From Streptomyces sp. NRRL B-24085 (lineage in GTDB: Bacteria > Actinomycetota > Actinomycetes > Streptomycetales > Streptomycetaceae), in assembly GCF_001282115.1 (NCBI RefSeq), contig NZ_LJBR01000064.1:1-64000 (forward strand): 64,000 nt of DNA, written 5' to 3'. The notes under the pieces are model-generated. The model had not been told where the DNA came from and did not search any database. It worked only from the letters and a program-made list of their open reading frames with translations. Each line of letters opens with the position of its first letter. Positions within the stretch are counted from its first letter, which is position 1. The position numbers and the translations under genes are program-made. Shown piece by piece: positions 1-9,491 of this stretch.

Positions 1-46
1 CTTTGCCCCGCCGCGTCCGCCCGCCCGGGGGGGGCGGGGCCGGACG

Positions 47-1276
47 TCACGGGGCGGTGCGGACGACCAGGGCGGAGTTGAAGCCGCCCAGGCCGCGGGA
101 GACGACGAGTGCGGTGGACAGCGGCCGCTCGCGGGGCTCGTCCCGCACGAGGTCGAGCAGGTCCTCGTGGGCCGGGGCGTCCACGTGGACCGTGGGCGGG
201 ACGACGCCGTCGCGCAGGGAGAGCAGGGCGGCGGCGACGTCCAGCGGGGCACCGCCCGCCAGCAGCCGGCCCGTCATGGTCTTGGGCGCGGTCACCGGGA
301 CGGCCCGGGGGCCGAACACCCCGGCGATCACCTCGGCCTCCACACGGTCGAGTTCGGGGACTCCGGACGCGTCGGCGAAGACCACGTCGACGTCCGAGGG
401 AGCGGTCCGGGCGTCCGCCAGAGCCAGTTCGACGGCCCGGCGCAGTCCCGGTGGCCGCCCGGACCCGGGGCGCGGGTCGAACGTCGAGGCGTACCCGGCC
501 AGTTCGCCGTACCGGTGGTGCGCCCCGCGCTCCTGCGCCTGCTCCCGGCCCTCCATGACGAAGAGGGCGCCGCCCTCCCCGACGACCGCCCCCTCCGCAC
601 GGCGGTCGAAGGGCAGGAAGGCGCGGCGTGGGTCGGAGGACTCGCTGGCCCGGCCGGAGCGGATGATGCACAGCCAGCTCCACGGGGACAGGGACCCGTC
701 GACCCCGCCGGTGACCATGAGGGGGGTTCCGGAGCGGATGTGCCGGCGGGCCTTGGCCATGGCGTCGAGGCCGCCGGCCTGCTCGGCGACCACCGCGCTC
801 CCGGGGCCGCGCAGCCCGTGCCGGATGGAGATCTGCCCGGTGTTGACCGGGTAGAACCAGGCGAACGACTGGTACGCGCTGACGTACCTGCCGCCCTTGG
901 ACCACAGGGCTTCCAGCTCCTTCTGCCCGAACTCGAAGCCTCCCGCGGAGGCCGCGGTGACGACACCGCACGCGAAGTCGGGCATCGCGGCGGGGTCGGC
1001 ACCCGCGTCGGAGAGGGCCTCCTCGGCGGCGATGAGCGCGAGGCGGGTCATCCGGTCCGTCTGCGGCAGCAGTCTGCCGGGCAGCTTGTCGGCGGTGGAG
1101 TACTCCGGTATCTCGCCGGCGACCGTGGCCGAGTAGCCGGACGGGTCGAAGCGGGTGATCCGGCGGATGCCGCTCTCACCGCGCAGCACGGCCGCCCACC
1201 AGTCTCCGGTACTGAGCCCGGTAGGAGCGACGACCCCGATGCCGGTGATGACGGGGCGTGGAGCCGAGACGCTCAC
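47..1276 (-). CDS. Type II PKS ketosynthase beta / chain length factor
   Basis: This 409-residue protein is the KS-beta (chain length factor) partner of KS-alpha. The heterodimer builds the poly-beta-ketone chain on an ACP and sets its length. It has the thiolase fold of KS-alpha, but the active-site Cys is replaced by Gln166 in the motif AEQAGG, the hallmark of a CLF. The GTG start at 1276 overlaps the KS-alpha stop in a GTGA quartet, so the two are translationally coupled in equal amounts. The expected ACP gene would follow downstream, off the left edge; bases 1-46 hold nothing coding. Chain length cannot be read by eye. The call as a CLF is firm. Confidence 0.96.
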   Translation of the reverse strand: MSVSAPRPVITGIGVVAPTGLSTGDWWAAVLRGESGIRRITRFDPSGYSATVAGEIPEYSTADKLPGRLLPQTDRMTRLALIAAEEALSDAGADPAAMPDFACGVVTAASAGGFEFGQKELEALWSKGGRYVSAYQSFAWFYPVNTGQISIRHGLRGPGSAVVAEQAGGLDAMAKARRHIRSGTPLMVTGGVDGSLSPWSWLCIIRSGRASESSDPRRAFLPFDRRAEGAVVGEGGALFVMEGREQAQERGAHHRYGELAGYASTFDPRPGSGRPPGLRRAVELALADARTAPSDVDVVFADASGVPELDRVEAEVIAGVFGPRAVPVTAPKTMTGRLLAGGAPLDVAAALLSLRDGVVPPTVHVDAPAHEDLLDLVRDEPRERPLSTALVVSRGLGGFNSALVVRTAP

Positions 1277-2553
1277 CCCTGCCTCCGCTGCGGCTTGTTG
1301 AGGACCAGCGCGCTCTGGAACCCGCCGAAGCCGCTGGCGACGCTGAGGACCGTGCCGACCTCCTGCTCCCGCGCCACCAGCGGTACGTAGTCCAGGTCGC
1401 AGTCGGGGTCCGGCTCGTGCAGGTTGGCCGTCGGGGGGACGACCGAGTGCTCGACGGCCAGGGCGCAGGCCGCGGTCTCCAGGGCGCCGATGGCCCCGAG
1501 CGAGTGCCCGATCATCGACTTGATGGAGCTGACGGGGGTGTCGTACGCGTGCGCGCCCAGGCTCCGTTTGAGGGCGTTGGTCTCGTGCCGGTCGTTCTGC
1601 TTGGTGGCCGAGCCGTGCGCGTTGACGTAGTCGATGTCGGACGGGGCCAGCCGGGCCATGTCCAGCGCGCTGGTGATCGCGTCGGCCATCTCCAGCCCCT
1701 CGTCGCTCAGCCCGGTCATGGAGTAGGCGTTGCAGCGGGAGGCGTGGCCGGAGATCTCGGCGTAGACGTGGGCGTCGCGGCGGCGGGCGTGCTCCAGTTC
1801 CTCCAGGACGAAGACGGCGCAGCCCTCGCCGAGCACGAAGCCGTTGCGGGTGCGGTCGAAGGGCCGGGACGCCGTCTCCGGGCTGTCGTTGCGCGCGGTC
1901 GTCGCCTTGATGGCGTCGAAGCAGGCGACGGTGATGGGGGAGATCGCCGCGTCCGAGGCGCCCGTCGTGATGACGTCGGCGTGGCCCTCCCGGATCAGGT
2001 CGGCGGCGTGCCCGAGGACGTCGATGCCGGAGGTGCAGCCGGTCGACACCACGCCCACAGGCCCCTCCGCCTCGGCGATCCAGGCGAGTTCGGCGGCCAT
2101 GGAGGAGGGCACGAAGTAGTCGTAGAGGTACGGCGAACCGTGGAACTCGTCGACGAGCCAGGACTTCCCCTCGTCGCTGACGAGCGCGTACTCGCTGTCC
2201 AGGCTCATGGTGCTGCCGCAGGCGGTGCCCATCATGACCCCGGTGCGGTACGGGTCGGACTGGCCGAGGACCCCGCTGTCCTCCAGAGCCTCCTTTCCGG
2301 CCACGACGGCGAACTGGGTGGTCCGGTCCCACTGCCGGATCTGCCGACGGGTGAGACCGGCCGCTATCGGGTCGAAGTCGCACTCCGCCGCGATGCGTGA
2401 GCGAAAGGGCGAGGCATCGAACAACGTGATGGTGCGGGTTGCCGTACGCCCCGAGGTCAGGAGTTCCCAGTACTGTTTCCTGCCGATTCCGCCAGGGGAC
2501 ACCACGCCTATTCCGGTGATGACGACGCGGCGCCCCTCGGGTGTTCCTTCCAC
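1273..2553 (-). CDS. Type II PKS ketosynthase alpha
   Basis: Ketosynthase alpha subunit (426 aa) of the minimal type II PKS, catalysing decarboxylative Claisen condensations of malonyl-ACP. The nucleophile Cys173 lies in STGCTSGID, and the two catalytic His motifs are visible downstream ([12 protein letters not shown] and [10 protein letters not shown]). The GTG start at 2553 follows a strong GGAGGGAGAG ribosome binding site and gives the family's usual length; the longer open frame upstream is out-of-gene read-through. The gene is transcribed leftward, divergent from the halogenase. The 261-bp gap between them carries TCGA-type heptamer pairs that may bind the SARP regulator. Confidence 0.97.
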   Translation of the reverse strand: MEGTPEGRRVVITGIGVVSPGGIGRKQYWELLTSGRTATRTITLFDASPFRSRIAAECDFDPIAAGLTRRQIRQWDRTTQFAVVAGKEALEDSGVLGQSDPYRTGVMMGTACGSTMSLDSEYALVSDEGKSWLVDEFHGSPYLYDYFVPSSMAAELAWIAEAEGPVGVVSTGCTSGIDVLGHAADLIREGHADVITTGASDAAISPITVACFDAIKATTARNDSPETASRPFDRTRNGFVLGEGCAVFVLEELEHARRRDAHVYAEISGHASRCNAYSMTGLSDEGLEMADAITSALDMARLAPSDIDYVNAHGSATKQNDRHETNALKRSLGAHAYDTPVSSIKSMIGHSLGAIGALETAACALAVEHSVVPPTANLHEPDPDCDLDYVPLVAREQEVGTVLSVASGFGGFQSALVLNKPQRRQG

Positions 2554-2647
2554 CGTCTCTCCCTCCGCTGGGGCTTCCCGGCACTTGTGTTTTCCGTGCC
2601 TTCCGTACCGGGCCGGAGTCGAGAATGCTGCGGGCCGATCCAGGGTG

Positions 2648-2722
2648 CCTCGAAGGGCGATCGACGGGGGCGTACGCCGGTGCCGGCGCGCACTCCGGCA
2701 GCCCGAACGATCGGCCCTCGAA
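2648..2722. promoter_or_regulatory. Candidate SARP boxes between KS-alpha and halogenase
   Basis: Two pairs of TCGA-type heptamers lie at an 11-bp pitch. CCTCGAA (2648-2654) and GATCGAC (2659-2665) read on the minus strand as GTCGATC-N4-TTCGAGG. CCTCGAA (2716-2722) has a weaker partner at 2705-2711. Direct heptamer repeats at one-helical-turn spacing are the usual SARP target. No convincing -10 lies 8 bp downstream, so the assignment is tentative. Confidence 0.4.
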
Positions 2723-2814
2723 CGGTTTTTGAGGGCCCCTTGCTGCACTGGGGAGAGCCAGCCGTCGTCATGGACCGGCCTGGTCCGGCGAAACGAACGA
2801 AGGGGTACGCAGAT

Positions 2815-4446
2815 ATGCGGCGCGACGAAGGAACGTACGATGTGGCCGTGGTGGGTACCGGCCTCTCCGGAACGATGCTCGGTGCCATTCTCGCAAAGCA
2901 CGGATTCCGTACGCTCCTGCTGGACGGGGCCCAGCACCCCCGTTTTGCCGTAGGGGAATCCACGATCGGGCAGACGCTGTTCATTCTGCGTCTTCTCGCG
3001 CACCGCTACGACGTGCCCGAGATCGGTCACCTCGGCAGTTTCGAGAGCGTGAAGAAACACGTCGGTTCCTCGCACGGCCAGAAGAGCAATTTCGGCTTCA
3101 TGATCCACCGGGACGGTGAGGAGCCCGACCCGCGTGAGACCAACATGTTCCGGCTGCTCGAGGTCACCGGGAACGCGGCGCACTTCTTCCGCCAGGACAG
3201 CGACGCGTACATGTTCCACGTGGCCCTGAAGTACGGCTGCGAGGCCCGGCAGAACTACCGGGTCGCCAAGGTCGACTTCGCCGACGACGGCGTCACGGTG
3301 ATCGGTGCGGACGGCTCGTCGTACCAGGCCCGCTACCTCGTCGATGCCAGTGGTTTCCGCTCGCCGCTCGCCGACCAGCTGGGGCTGCGGGAGGAGCCCA
3401 GCCGGCTGAAGCACCACGCCCGGTCGATCTTCACGCACATGATCGGCGTCGAGCCGGCCGACGACCATCTGCGGCACGGGCCCGCCGACCGGCCGCCGGT
3501 GCCCTGGCACAGCGGCACCCTGCACCACATGTTCGACCGCGGCTGGATCTGGATCATCCCGTTCGACAACCACCCGGACGCCACCAACCCGCTGTGCAGC
3601 GTCGGACTCCAGGTGGACGAGCGGCGCTACCCGGAGCAGCCGGGCCTGTCCCCGGAGGACGAGTTCTGGCAGCACGTACGCCGGTTCCCCGCCGTCGAGC
3701 GGCAACTGGCCGGGGCCCGCAGCGCCCGCGAGTGGGTGCGCACGCCCCGGATGCAGTACTCGTCCACCCGGACCGTCGGCAACCGGTGGTGCCTGATGTC
3801 CCACGCGGCGGGCTTCATCGACCCGTTGTTCTCGCGGGGTCTGTCCAACACCTGCGAGCTCATCAACACCCTCGCGTGGCGGCTGATGGAGGCCCTGCGC
3901 GACGACGACTTCTCGGCGGAGCGGTTCGAACCGGTGGAGCGGCTGGAGCAGGGGCTGCTCGACTACAACGACAAGCTGGTGAACGCCTCGTACATCAGCT
4001 TCCAGAACTACGACCTGTGGAACGCCGTCTTCCGTATCTGGGTGACGGGCAGCGCGGTGGGCAGCAAGAGGTTCCTCAACGCCCTCAAGGCGGCCAAGGC
4101 GGCCGGCAACGACCAACCGCTGCGCGCCCTGGACGACAGCAAGTACCCGGGGCTGTGGTGCCCGACGGACTTCAACGCGGAGATGTTCGAGGAACTCGTC
4201 GCCCAGTGCGACGCCGTGGACGAGGGCCGGCTGTCGGCGCAGGAGGCCGCCGACACCATGCTGGCGCGCGTCCGGGAGTCCGACTGGATGTTCCCGGCGC
4301 TGGGGCTGAACCGGCCGGAGCAGCGGTTCATCAGTCCGACGGCCGAGAACATGCAGGTGGTCGCCGAGTGGGCGCAGGACCATCCGCGTGCGGAGATACG
4401 CGATCTGCTGGCGGTCTCGCCGCAGCAGGTGCAGGCCACGCTCTGA
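2815..4446 (+). CDS. FADH2-dependent halogenase (CtcP-like)
   Basis: A 543-residue flavin-dependent halogenase. An N-terminal FAD-binding GTGLSG motif lies at residues 14-19 and the halogenase signature GWIWIIP at 243-249; that tryptophan motif keeps the enzyme from acting as a monooxygenase. The overall sequence, including the long C-terminal helical region and the [14 protein letters not shown] segment, resembles halogenases of tetracycline-type and other aromatic polyketide pathways rather than free-tryptophan halogenases. The ATG at 2815 follows an AAGGGG ribosome binding site. FADH2 is probably supplied by the flavin reductase at 4517-5077. The likely substrate is the aromatic polyketide or a late intermediate, with chloride the default halide. 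Confidence 0.92.
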   Translation: MRRDEGTYDVAVVGTGLSGTMLGAILAKHGFRTLLLDGAQHPRFAVGESTIGQTLFILRLLAHRYDVPEIGHLGSFESVKKHVGSSHGQKSNFGFMIHRDGEEPDPRETNMFRLLEVTGNAAHFFRQDSDAYMFHVALKYGCEARQNYRVAKVDFADDGVTVIGADGSSYQARYLVDASGFRSPLADQLGLREEPSRLKHHARSIFTHMIGVEPADDHLRHGPADRPPVPWHSGTLHHMFDRGWIWIIPFDNHPDATNPLCSVGLQVDERRYPEQPGLSPEDEFWQHVRRFPAVERQLAGARSAREWVRTPRMQYSSTRTVGNRWCLMSHAAGFIDPLFSRGLSNTCELINTLAWRLMEALRDDDFSAERFEPVERLEQGLLDYNDKLVNASYISFQNYDLWNAVFRIWVTGSAVGSKRFLNALKAAKAAGNDQPLRALDDSKYPGLWCPTDFNAEMFEELVAQCDAVDEGRLSAQEAADTMLARVRESDWMFPALGLNRPEQRFISPTAENMQVVAEWAQDHPRAEIRDLLAVSPQQVQATL

Positions 4447-4453
4447 GGAACCC

Positions 4454-4506
4454 GCGGATGCGGTGTGCCGCTGCCGGATCGTCCGGCAGCGGCACACCGC
4501 ATCCGC
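4454..4506. terminator. Bidirectional hairpin terminator
   Basis: A perfect 25-bp stem (4454-4478 with 4482-4506) with a 3-nt loop lies between the convergent halogenase and flavin reductase genes. It has no long T tract, as is common for Streptomyces terminators. Confidence 0.9.
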
Positions 4507-4516
4507 GTCGGGGGAG

Positions 4517-5077
4517 TCATCCCTCGGTCGCGAGGGTGAGACCCGAGCCCAGGGCGTCGTGGCCCGGCCAGCCGGCGTACTCGCGGCGCCAGTACATGAG
4601 GGGTCCGCGGGTCTGCAGGGCGTCCCCGCCGACGATCGTGCCGATGACCACGGTGTGGTCGCCCGCCGTGATGGCCGAGTCCAGCCGGCACTCGGCGTAG
4701 GCGACGGTGTGGTCCGGCAGCCAGGGCAGGCCCAGCGCGTCGGCGGGCTGCCAGGCGACGGAGGCGAAACGGTCCTCGGCCCGGGACGCGAAGTGGGAGG
4801 AGACCCACTCGCGGTTGGCGCGCAGGACGTTGACGGCGAACGCTCCGGTGCCCAGCATCTCCCGCAGGACCCGGCTGCGGGAGTTCACGCAGACCAGCAG
4901 CAGCGGCGGATCCTGGGACACGCTGCACGCGGCGCTGCACGTGAAGCCGCAGGGCTCGCCGCGGGAGTCGAGCGTGGTCACGACGGTCACGCCGGTCGGC
5001 AGCGCGCCCATGATGGCGCGGAACGTCTCCGGCTCGACCGGCGGTGCCGAGGACGCGGGTGGTGTCGGCAGCGACAT
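4517..5077 (-). CDS. NAD(P)H:flavin oxidoreductase (HpaC-like)
   Basis: A 186-residue flavin reductase of the FMN-binding split-barrel family, with the characteristic [10 protein letters not shown] and [21 protein letters not shown] segments. It reduces FAD or FMN with NAD(P)H and would feed the halogenase convergent to it, or the flavin monooxygenase. The ATG at 5077 was chosen because AAGGAG sits 7 nt upstream; an in-frame GTG at 5092 would remove that site. The gene lies 17 bp downstream of the SARP gene and is probably co-transcribed with it. Confidence 0.9.
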   Translation of the reverse strand: MSLPTPPASSAPPVEPETFRAIMGALPTGVTVVTTLDSRGEPCGFTCSAACSVSQDPPLLLVCVNSRSRVLREMLGTGAFAVNVLRANREWVSSHFASRAEDRFASVAWQPADALGLPWLPDHTVAYAECRLDSAITAGDHTVVIGTIVGGDALQTRGPLMYWRREYAGWPGHDALGSGLTLATEG

Positions 5078-5094
5078 GGACGTCTCCTTCACGG

Positions 5095-5925
5095 CTAGTG
5101 CACGGGGGCGGAGGCGCGACCGACGACGCCGCGCGGGGGCGCGGGCAGCCGCCGGTGGGAGCTGCGCGCCCGGGAGTCGGCGGCGAGGATCTCCTGGTGC
5201 AGGTGCCACAGCTCGGACGACGGTTCCAGGCCGAGCTCGCGGCGCAGCAGCTCGCGCACGTTCTGGTAGGCGTGCAGCGCCTCGCTGCGGCGTCCCGCCT
5301 TGTTCAGCGCCACGATGAGCTGGCCGTGGAACCACTCGTTGAGCGGATGCACCGTCACCAGGGAGCGGAGATCGGCGATCATTTCGCGGTAGTTCCCCAG
5401 CTTCATTTCCGCCGAGACCCGCAATTCAAGAGCGGCGATATGGCGTTCCTCCAGGTTCACCACATATCCTCGCAGTACATTTCCGCAGTCCACGCCGGCC
5501 AGCGGAGTACCCGTCCAGAGCGCCAGTGCCTCTTTTGCGTACTGGGCTGTCGTACGGAAATCCTGGGCCGTCGCCGACACCTTGGCGCGCGCGATCAGCG
5601 CGTCGAATTGCGTGATGTCGACCTCGTGGTCCTCGACCCGCAGGACATAACCGGGCGCCGCCGTCCTGACGATCTCCTCGGCCTTCTCAGGCCCTACCGC
5701 CCGCGTCAGTGACCTGCGGAGATGGTAGATGTACGTCTGGGTCGTGGTGATGGCGGTCTGCGGCGACTTGTCGCCCCACAACTCCTCGATCAGCGTGTCG
5801 AGACTGACGACCTGGTTCGCCCTGAGCAGGAGCAGAGCTAATACTTTCTTGACTTTCGGGGCGTGGGGCGTGCATAGCTGACGATCGTGCAGCACTTCCA
5901 GTGGGCCGAGTAGCCTGAATTCCAT
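5095..5925 (-). CDS. SARP-family pathway activator with a TTA codon
   Basis: A 276-residue Streptomyces antibiotic regulatory protein. It has an OmpR-type winged-helix DNA-binding domain (about residues 1-95, starting EFRLLGPLEV) followed by a bacterial transcriptional activation domain (about 100-250). Such proteins bind heptamer repeats and activate PKS promoters. Codon 29 (Leu, bases 5839-5841) is TTA, which in Streptomyces is read only by the bldA tRNA, so expression should be tied to development. The downstream flavin reductase shares its transcript. Candidate targets are the TCGA-type repeats near 2.65, 18.55, 27.1 and 31.5 kb. Confidence 0.93.
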   Translation of the reverse strand: MEFRLLGPLEVLHDRQLCTPHAPKVKKVLALLLLRANQVVSLDTLIEELWGDKSPQTAITTTQTYIYHLRRSLTRAVGPEKAEEIVRTAAPGYVLRVEDHEVDITQFDALIARAKVSATAQDFRTTAQYAKEALALWTGTPLAGVDCGNVLRGYVVNLEERHIAALELRVSAEMKLGNYREMIADLRSLVTVHPLNEWFHGQLIVALNKAGRRSEALHAYQNVRELLRRELGLEPSSELWHLHQEILAADSRARSSHRRLPAPPRGVVGRASAPVH

Positions 5926-6220
5926 TTACCTGTCCCTTCCGAAGCAATAAGACGGGTTCTGGATTATCTCTGGCCTGAACTTTATGTGCCGCAGAGGTTG
6001 TGGGCAACGGGGCCTTCTGAAGGTTGCCTCACATGAACCGGTAGGACCGGTGCCGATGTAACTTTCGATGTAGTCGGACCCGGCGGGGCGCGCCCTTTGC
6101 GGTGGTTGTCCGACTTGCTCTGTGGCGGGAACCTTCCTCCGCCGCCCCTTGAACGACTCTCCGATCGCCGGTGCCACGGTGTTCGCTCCGTACGCGACCC
6201 TTCCTGTGCAGAGGAGCGCC
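5926..6220. other. Divergent intergenic region, SARP / antiporter
   Basis: A 295-bp gap between divergent genes. It is AT-richer than its surroundings next to the SARP start and contains a direct repeat CGATGTA (6054-6060 and 6066-6072). No promoter can be assigned with confidence and no small gene is evident. Confidence 0.5.
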
Positions 6221-7552
6221 ATGCCGATCGCCTCGCCGGTGGCCCCGATCCCGGCCCACTCGTTGCTCGTCTTCCTCCTCCAGGCCGGACTGCTGCTGCT
6301 CCTGGCGCTGCTGTTCGGCAAGCTGGCGACACGCTTCGGACTGCCCGCCGTGGTAGGGGAGTTGTGCGTGGGCGTCGTGCTCGGGCCCTCGGTGCTCACC
6401 CATGTCGCCGGGGACCTCTCGCGGTGGCTGCTGCCCCAGCAGCCGGAGCAGTTCCACCTGCTGGACGCGGTGGGGCAGATCGGGGTGCTGCTCCTGGTCG
6501 GCGTCACCGGCATGGAGCTCGATCTCGGCCTGGTGCGCCGCAGGGGGCGCACCGCGCTGGGCGTCAGCCTCGTCGGGCTGGTCGTCCCGCTCGGCCTGGG
6601 AGTGCTGGCCGGCTGGTACGTGCCGGAGTCGTTCCTCGGTGCGGCGGTGCGGGAGCGGCACGTGTTCGCGCTCTTCCTCGGCGTGGCCATGTGCGTCAGC
6701 GCGATACCGGTCATCACCAAGACGCTGTCCGACATGAACCTGCTGCACCGCAACGTCGGCCAGCTGACCCTGGCCGCGGGCATGATCGACGACGTCGTCG
6801 GCTGGATCCTGCTGTCGGTCGTCTCCGCCATGGCCACCACCGGCGTGCACGCGTCGACCGTCGCGACGTCGCTGATGTGGCTCGCGGTGGTCGTCCTCGT
6901 GGCGGCGACGGTGGGGCACCGCTTGCTGCGCGCGGCGCTGCGGGTGTCCGGCCGCGGCCCCGGGTCCGGTGGGCCGGTGGCGCTCGCGGTGGCCGCGATC
7001 GTGCTGTGCAGTGCCGCGACCCAGTCGATGGGCCTGGAAGCGGTGTTCGGCGCGTTCGTGGCCGGCATCATGCTGCGCCGGTCCGGCGGGATCGAGCTGT
7101 CCGCGCTGGCACCGATGCGGACCTTCGTGATGAGTGTGCTCGCACCGCTGTTCTTCGCCACCGCGGGACTGCGGGTGGATCTGACCGCGCTGCGCCGTCC
7201 CGAGGTGCTCGGCACGGCCCTGGTCGTCCTGCTGCTGGCCGTGCTCGGCAAGTTCGCCGGCGCGTTCGTGGGGGCGAGGTTCAGCAGGCTCAGCCGCTGG
7301 GAGGCGCTCGCGGTCGGCGCCGGCATGAACGCGCGAGGCGTCATCGAGATCGTGGTGGCCTCGGTGGGGCTGCGGCTGGGTGTCCTGACGTCCGAGTCGT
7401 ACACGATCGTGGTGCTGGTGGCGGTGATCACGTCGCTGATGGCGCCGCCGATCCTCGGGTTCGCCACCCGGCGCATCGAGTGCACGGCGGAGGAGGCCCT
7501 GCGCGCCCGGGTCGCCGCCCAGGCCCGCGGGGAGCGGCTGGACGTGGTCTGA
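6221..7552 (+). CDS. CPA2-type cation/proton antiporter
   Basis: A 443-residue polytopic membrane protein of the monovalent cation:proton antiporter-2 family, with about 12 predicted hydrophobic segments. It includes the family's GLPAVVGELCVGVVLGPS region near the N-terminus and the AGMIDDVVGWILL segment with the paired Asp residues of this family. Antiporters like this occur in several halogenated type II PKS clusters and may help export, pH or ion balance, or resistance. The ATG at 6221 follows GAGGAG. It is divergent from the SARP gene and convergent with the TetR gene. Confidence 0.88.
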   Translation: MPIASPVAPIPAHSLLVFLLQAGLLLLLALLFGKLATRFGLPAVVGELCVGVVLGPSVLTHVAGDLSRWLLPQQPEQFHLLDAVGQIGVLLLVGVTGMELDLGLVRRRGRTALGVSLVGLVVPLGLGVLAGWYVPESFLGAAVRERHVFALFLGVAMCVSAIPVITKTLSDMNLLHRNVGQLTLAAGMIDDVVGWILLSVVSAMATTGVHASTVATSLMWLAVVVLVAATVGHRLLRAALRVSGRGPGSGGPVALAVAAIVLCSAATQSMGLEAVFGAFVAGIMLRRSGGIELSALAPMRTFVMSVLAPLFFATAGLRVDLTALRRPEVLGTALVVLLLAVLGKFAGAFVGARFSRLSRWEALAVGAGMNARGVIEIVVASVGLRLGVLTSESYTIVVLVAVITSLMAPPILGFATRRIECTAEEALRARVAAQARGERLDVV

Positions 7553-7570
7553 GCGTCCCCGGAGGCCACG

Positions 7571-7613
7571 CGGACGGCGCATCGGGGCGGGGAGCCCGCC
7601 GATGCGCCGTCCG
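7571..7613. terminator. Hairpin terminator, antiporter / TetR
   Basis: A 15-bp stem (7571-7585 with 7599-7613) around a 13-nt GC-rich loop between convergent genes. Confidence 0.8.
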
Positions 7614-7637
7614 TGTGTGTGCTTCCCGGGTCGGGGG

Positions 7638-8252
7638 TCAGCCGCTCAGCAGGGTGGAGACGGTGGTGCGGATGTGCTCGCGCAGCACGTCGGTGCTCAG
7701 GTCCTCGTAGAAGGACGTGTACATCACGAGCGGGCCCATCATGGCGCCGAACGCGCAGCCCAGCCGGATGCGGTCCGAGGGCGGCAGGGAGGCGTCGGCG
7801 AAGAGCGCGGCGAGCGGCTCGCCCTGGGCCTCGATCTGGGGCCCGAGGACCGGATCGTCGGCGAACAGCTTCTGGAACGCGTCGTCGTTGCGGTCCCACA
7901 CCATGAACAGCCGGCGATGGGTCAGGGCGATCTCGATGATCTGGTCGAAGGCGCGCTGCCACGCCTCGGCGTCCTTGCCCGCCACGGTGAGCCGGTCGGC
8001 GATGCCGCCGTTCACCTCCATGATCTGCTCCACGATCGCCCGGGCGATGTCCTCCTTGGTGCGGAAGTGGTAGTAGATCGCCGCCTTGCTCACGCTGAGC
8101 CGCTCGGCGATCTCCCGCAGGGAGGTGCCTCCGTACCCCTGGGTCGTGAAGAGCTCCGTGGCCACCGCGAGCAGCCGGTCGCGGGTGTTGCCCGAACCGG
8201 AGGATCCGGCGTCCTTCTTGCTGGCCTGGTCCTTTGCTGATGGCGCGACCAT
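7638..8252 (-). CDS. TetR-family repressor of export genes
   Basis: A 204-residue TetR-type repressor. The N-terminal helix-turn-helix (TSLREIAERLSVSKAAIYYHF) is followed by a ligand-binding helical domain. It is divergent from the DrrAB-type ABC exporter and probably represses it until the polyketide binds. A 16-bp imperfect palindrome in the shared promoter region recurs exactly upstream of the MMPL transporter gene, suggesting it controls both exporters. The ATG at 8252 is preceded by AAGGAGAGG; an in-frame ATG at 8282 would overlap the promoter and is less likely. Confidence 0.9.
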   Translation of the reverse strand: MVAPSAKDQASKKDAGSSGSGNTRDRLLAVATELFTTQGYGGTSLREIAERLSVSKAAIYYHFRTKEDIARAIVEQIMEVNGGIADRLTVAGKDAEAWQRAFDQIIEIALTHRRLFMVWDRNDDAFQKLFADDPVLGPQIEAQGEPLAALFADASLPPSDRIRLGCAFGAMMGPLVMYTSFYEDLSTDVLREHIRTTVSTLLSG

Positions 8253-8268
8253 GACGTCCGACCTCTCC

Positions 8269-8306
8269 TTGACGATTGGCAAGTGGCTCCCTTACCGTTT
8301 GGCAAG
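8269..8306 (+). promoter_or_regulatory. ABC exporter promoter with TetR operator over the -10
   Basis: The -35 TTGACG (8269-8274) and -10 TACCGT (8293-8298) are separated by 18 bp and read toward the ABC exporter. The imperfect palindrome CTTACCGTTTGGCAAG (8291-8306) covers the -10. A second half-copy, TTGGCAAGTGGC, occurs at 8276 and 8299, 23 bp apart. The same arrangement, with identical spacing, is found at 13728-13765. Confidence 0.75.
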
Positions 8307-8450
8307 TGGCCACTGGCCGGTGTGCCTAATTCGGGCTTGCCGACGGGATCAATTATGGGATGCACAGTAGCAATCCGGGATCCACGCGCGGTCTCAAGGC
8401 CCCGCACAGCGGTCGCAGTGCCCTGACCCCGACTCGATGAGGAGAAATCC

Positions 8451-9458
8451 GTGTCTGTCTCTCCTGGAGGCGACATCGCCGTCAGCGTCCGAGGACTCGT
8501 CAAGCGCTTCGGCGACCACGAGGCCCTCAAGGGCGTCGACCTCGAAGTGCCCGCGGGCTCGGTCGTCGGAGTGCTGGGGCCCAACGGCGCGGGCAAGACG
8601 ACGACCGTGCGGGTGCTCGCGACCCTGCTCAAGCCGGACGGCGGACAGGTGCTCGTGGGCGGTCACGACGTGAGCAAGGACCCCGCGGCCGTCCGCCGGG
8701 CCATCGGGCTGACCGGGCAGTACGCGGCCCTCGACGAGTTCCAGGGCGGGCGGGACAACCTGGTCATGATCGGGCGCCTGGCCGGCCTGCGGCGACGCGC
8801 GGCCCGTGAACGGGCCGACGAGCTGCTGGCGGAGTTCGATCTCGTCGAGGCGGCGGGCCGCCCCGTCAAGGGCTACTCCGGCGGCATGCGGCGCCGGCTC
8901 GACCTGGCCGCCAGCCTGGTGGCCCGCCCGCGCATCCTGTTCCTCGACGAACCCACCACCGGTCTGGACCCGCGCAGCCGCAACGTGATGTGGGACGTCA
9001 TCCGCGACCTGGTGGCCGACGGCACGACGCTGTTCCTGACCACGCAGTACCTGGAGGAGGCCGATCAGCTGGCCGACCAGATCGTGGTCATCGACCGCGG
9101 GCAGACCATTGCCAAGGGGACGCCCCGCGAGCTCAAGTCCATTCTGGGCGGGGCCCAGTTGGAGGTCGTCGTCTCGGCCGGCGGCGATCTCGCCACGGCA
9201 GCCCTGGTGCTGGGCGGCTTCGGCACCGGCCCGGCCACCATCGACCCCGAGACCCGCCACGTGCAGGTGCCCGTGACCGCGCGTCCCCGGCTGGCCACCG
9301 ACGTCGTCCGGTCCCTGCTCAGGTCCGGGATCGAACTGGACGACTGCTCCGTGCGGCGCCCGTCGCTGGACGACGTCTTCCTGGCGCTCACGGGTCACTC
9401 GGCCCTCGCCCGGGACGAGTCGGCCAGCGAGGACGGCGTCGTGGCCGCGGCCGGCTGA
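8451..9458 (+). CDS. ABC exporter ATP-binding protein (DrrA-like)
   Basis: A 335-residue nucleotide-binding protein of the DrrA/antibiotic exporter type. It has Walker A GPNGAGKTTT, a signature region GYSGGMRRRLDLA, Walker B ILFLDEPTTGLDP, and the C-terminal extension (about residue 230 on) seen in DrrA homologues. It powers export by pairing with the membrane protein encoded 33 bp downstream. The GTG at 8451 follows GAGGAGAA. The likely role is self-resistance by efflux of the polyketide, controlled by the divergent TetR repressor. Confidence 0.95.
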   Translation: MSVSPGGDIAVSVRGLVKRFGDHEALKGVDLEVPAGSVVGVLGPNGAGKTTTVRVLATLLKPDGGQVLVGGHDVSKDPAAVRRAIGLTGQYAALDEFQGGRDNLVMIGRLAGLRRRAARERADELLAEFDLVEAAGRPVKGYSGGMRRRLDLAASLVARPRILFLDEPTTGLDPRSRNVMWDVIRDLVADGTTLFLTTQYLEEADQLADQIVVIDRGQTIAKGTPRELKSILGGAQLEVVVSAGGDLATAALVLGGFGTGPATIDPETRHVQVPVTARPRLATDVVRSLLRSGIELDDCSVRRPSLDDVFLALTGHSALARDESASEDGVVAAAG

Positions 9459-9491
9459 CCGCCCCCGTATTCCTGTATTGGAGAACCCCAG

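Noticed and set aside
1..46. Acyl carrier protein gene expected after KS-beta
   Set aside because: The 46 bases are non-coding. The ACP must lie off the left edge or elsewhere; no ACP-like GxDS motif was seen in the window.
47..2584. An 845-codon open frame covering KS-beta and antisense-like upstream sequence
   Set aside because: Only the portion from GTG 1276 matches a chain length factor. The rest is an off-frame shadow of KS-alpha with Arg/Gly-rich composition.
2815..4446. Free-tryptophan halogenase
   Set aside because: The sequence and the aromatic polyketide setting fit CtcP-like polyketide halogenases better; no tryptophan-derived pathway is present.
5926..8313. Long minus-strand frame of about 795 codons
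   Set aside because: It is the antisense shadow of the antiporter gene and of the TetR gene in the wrong frame, with Ser/Thr/Arg-rich composition typical of GC-rich antisense frames.
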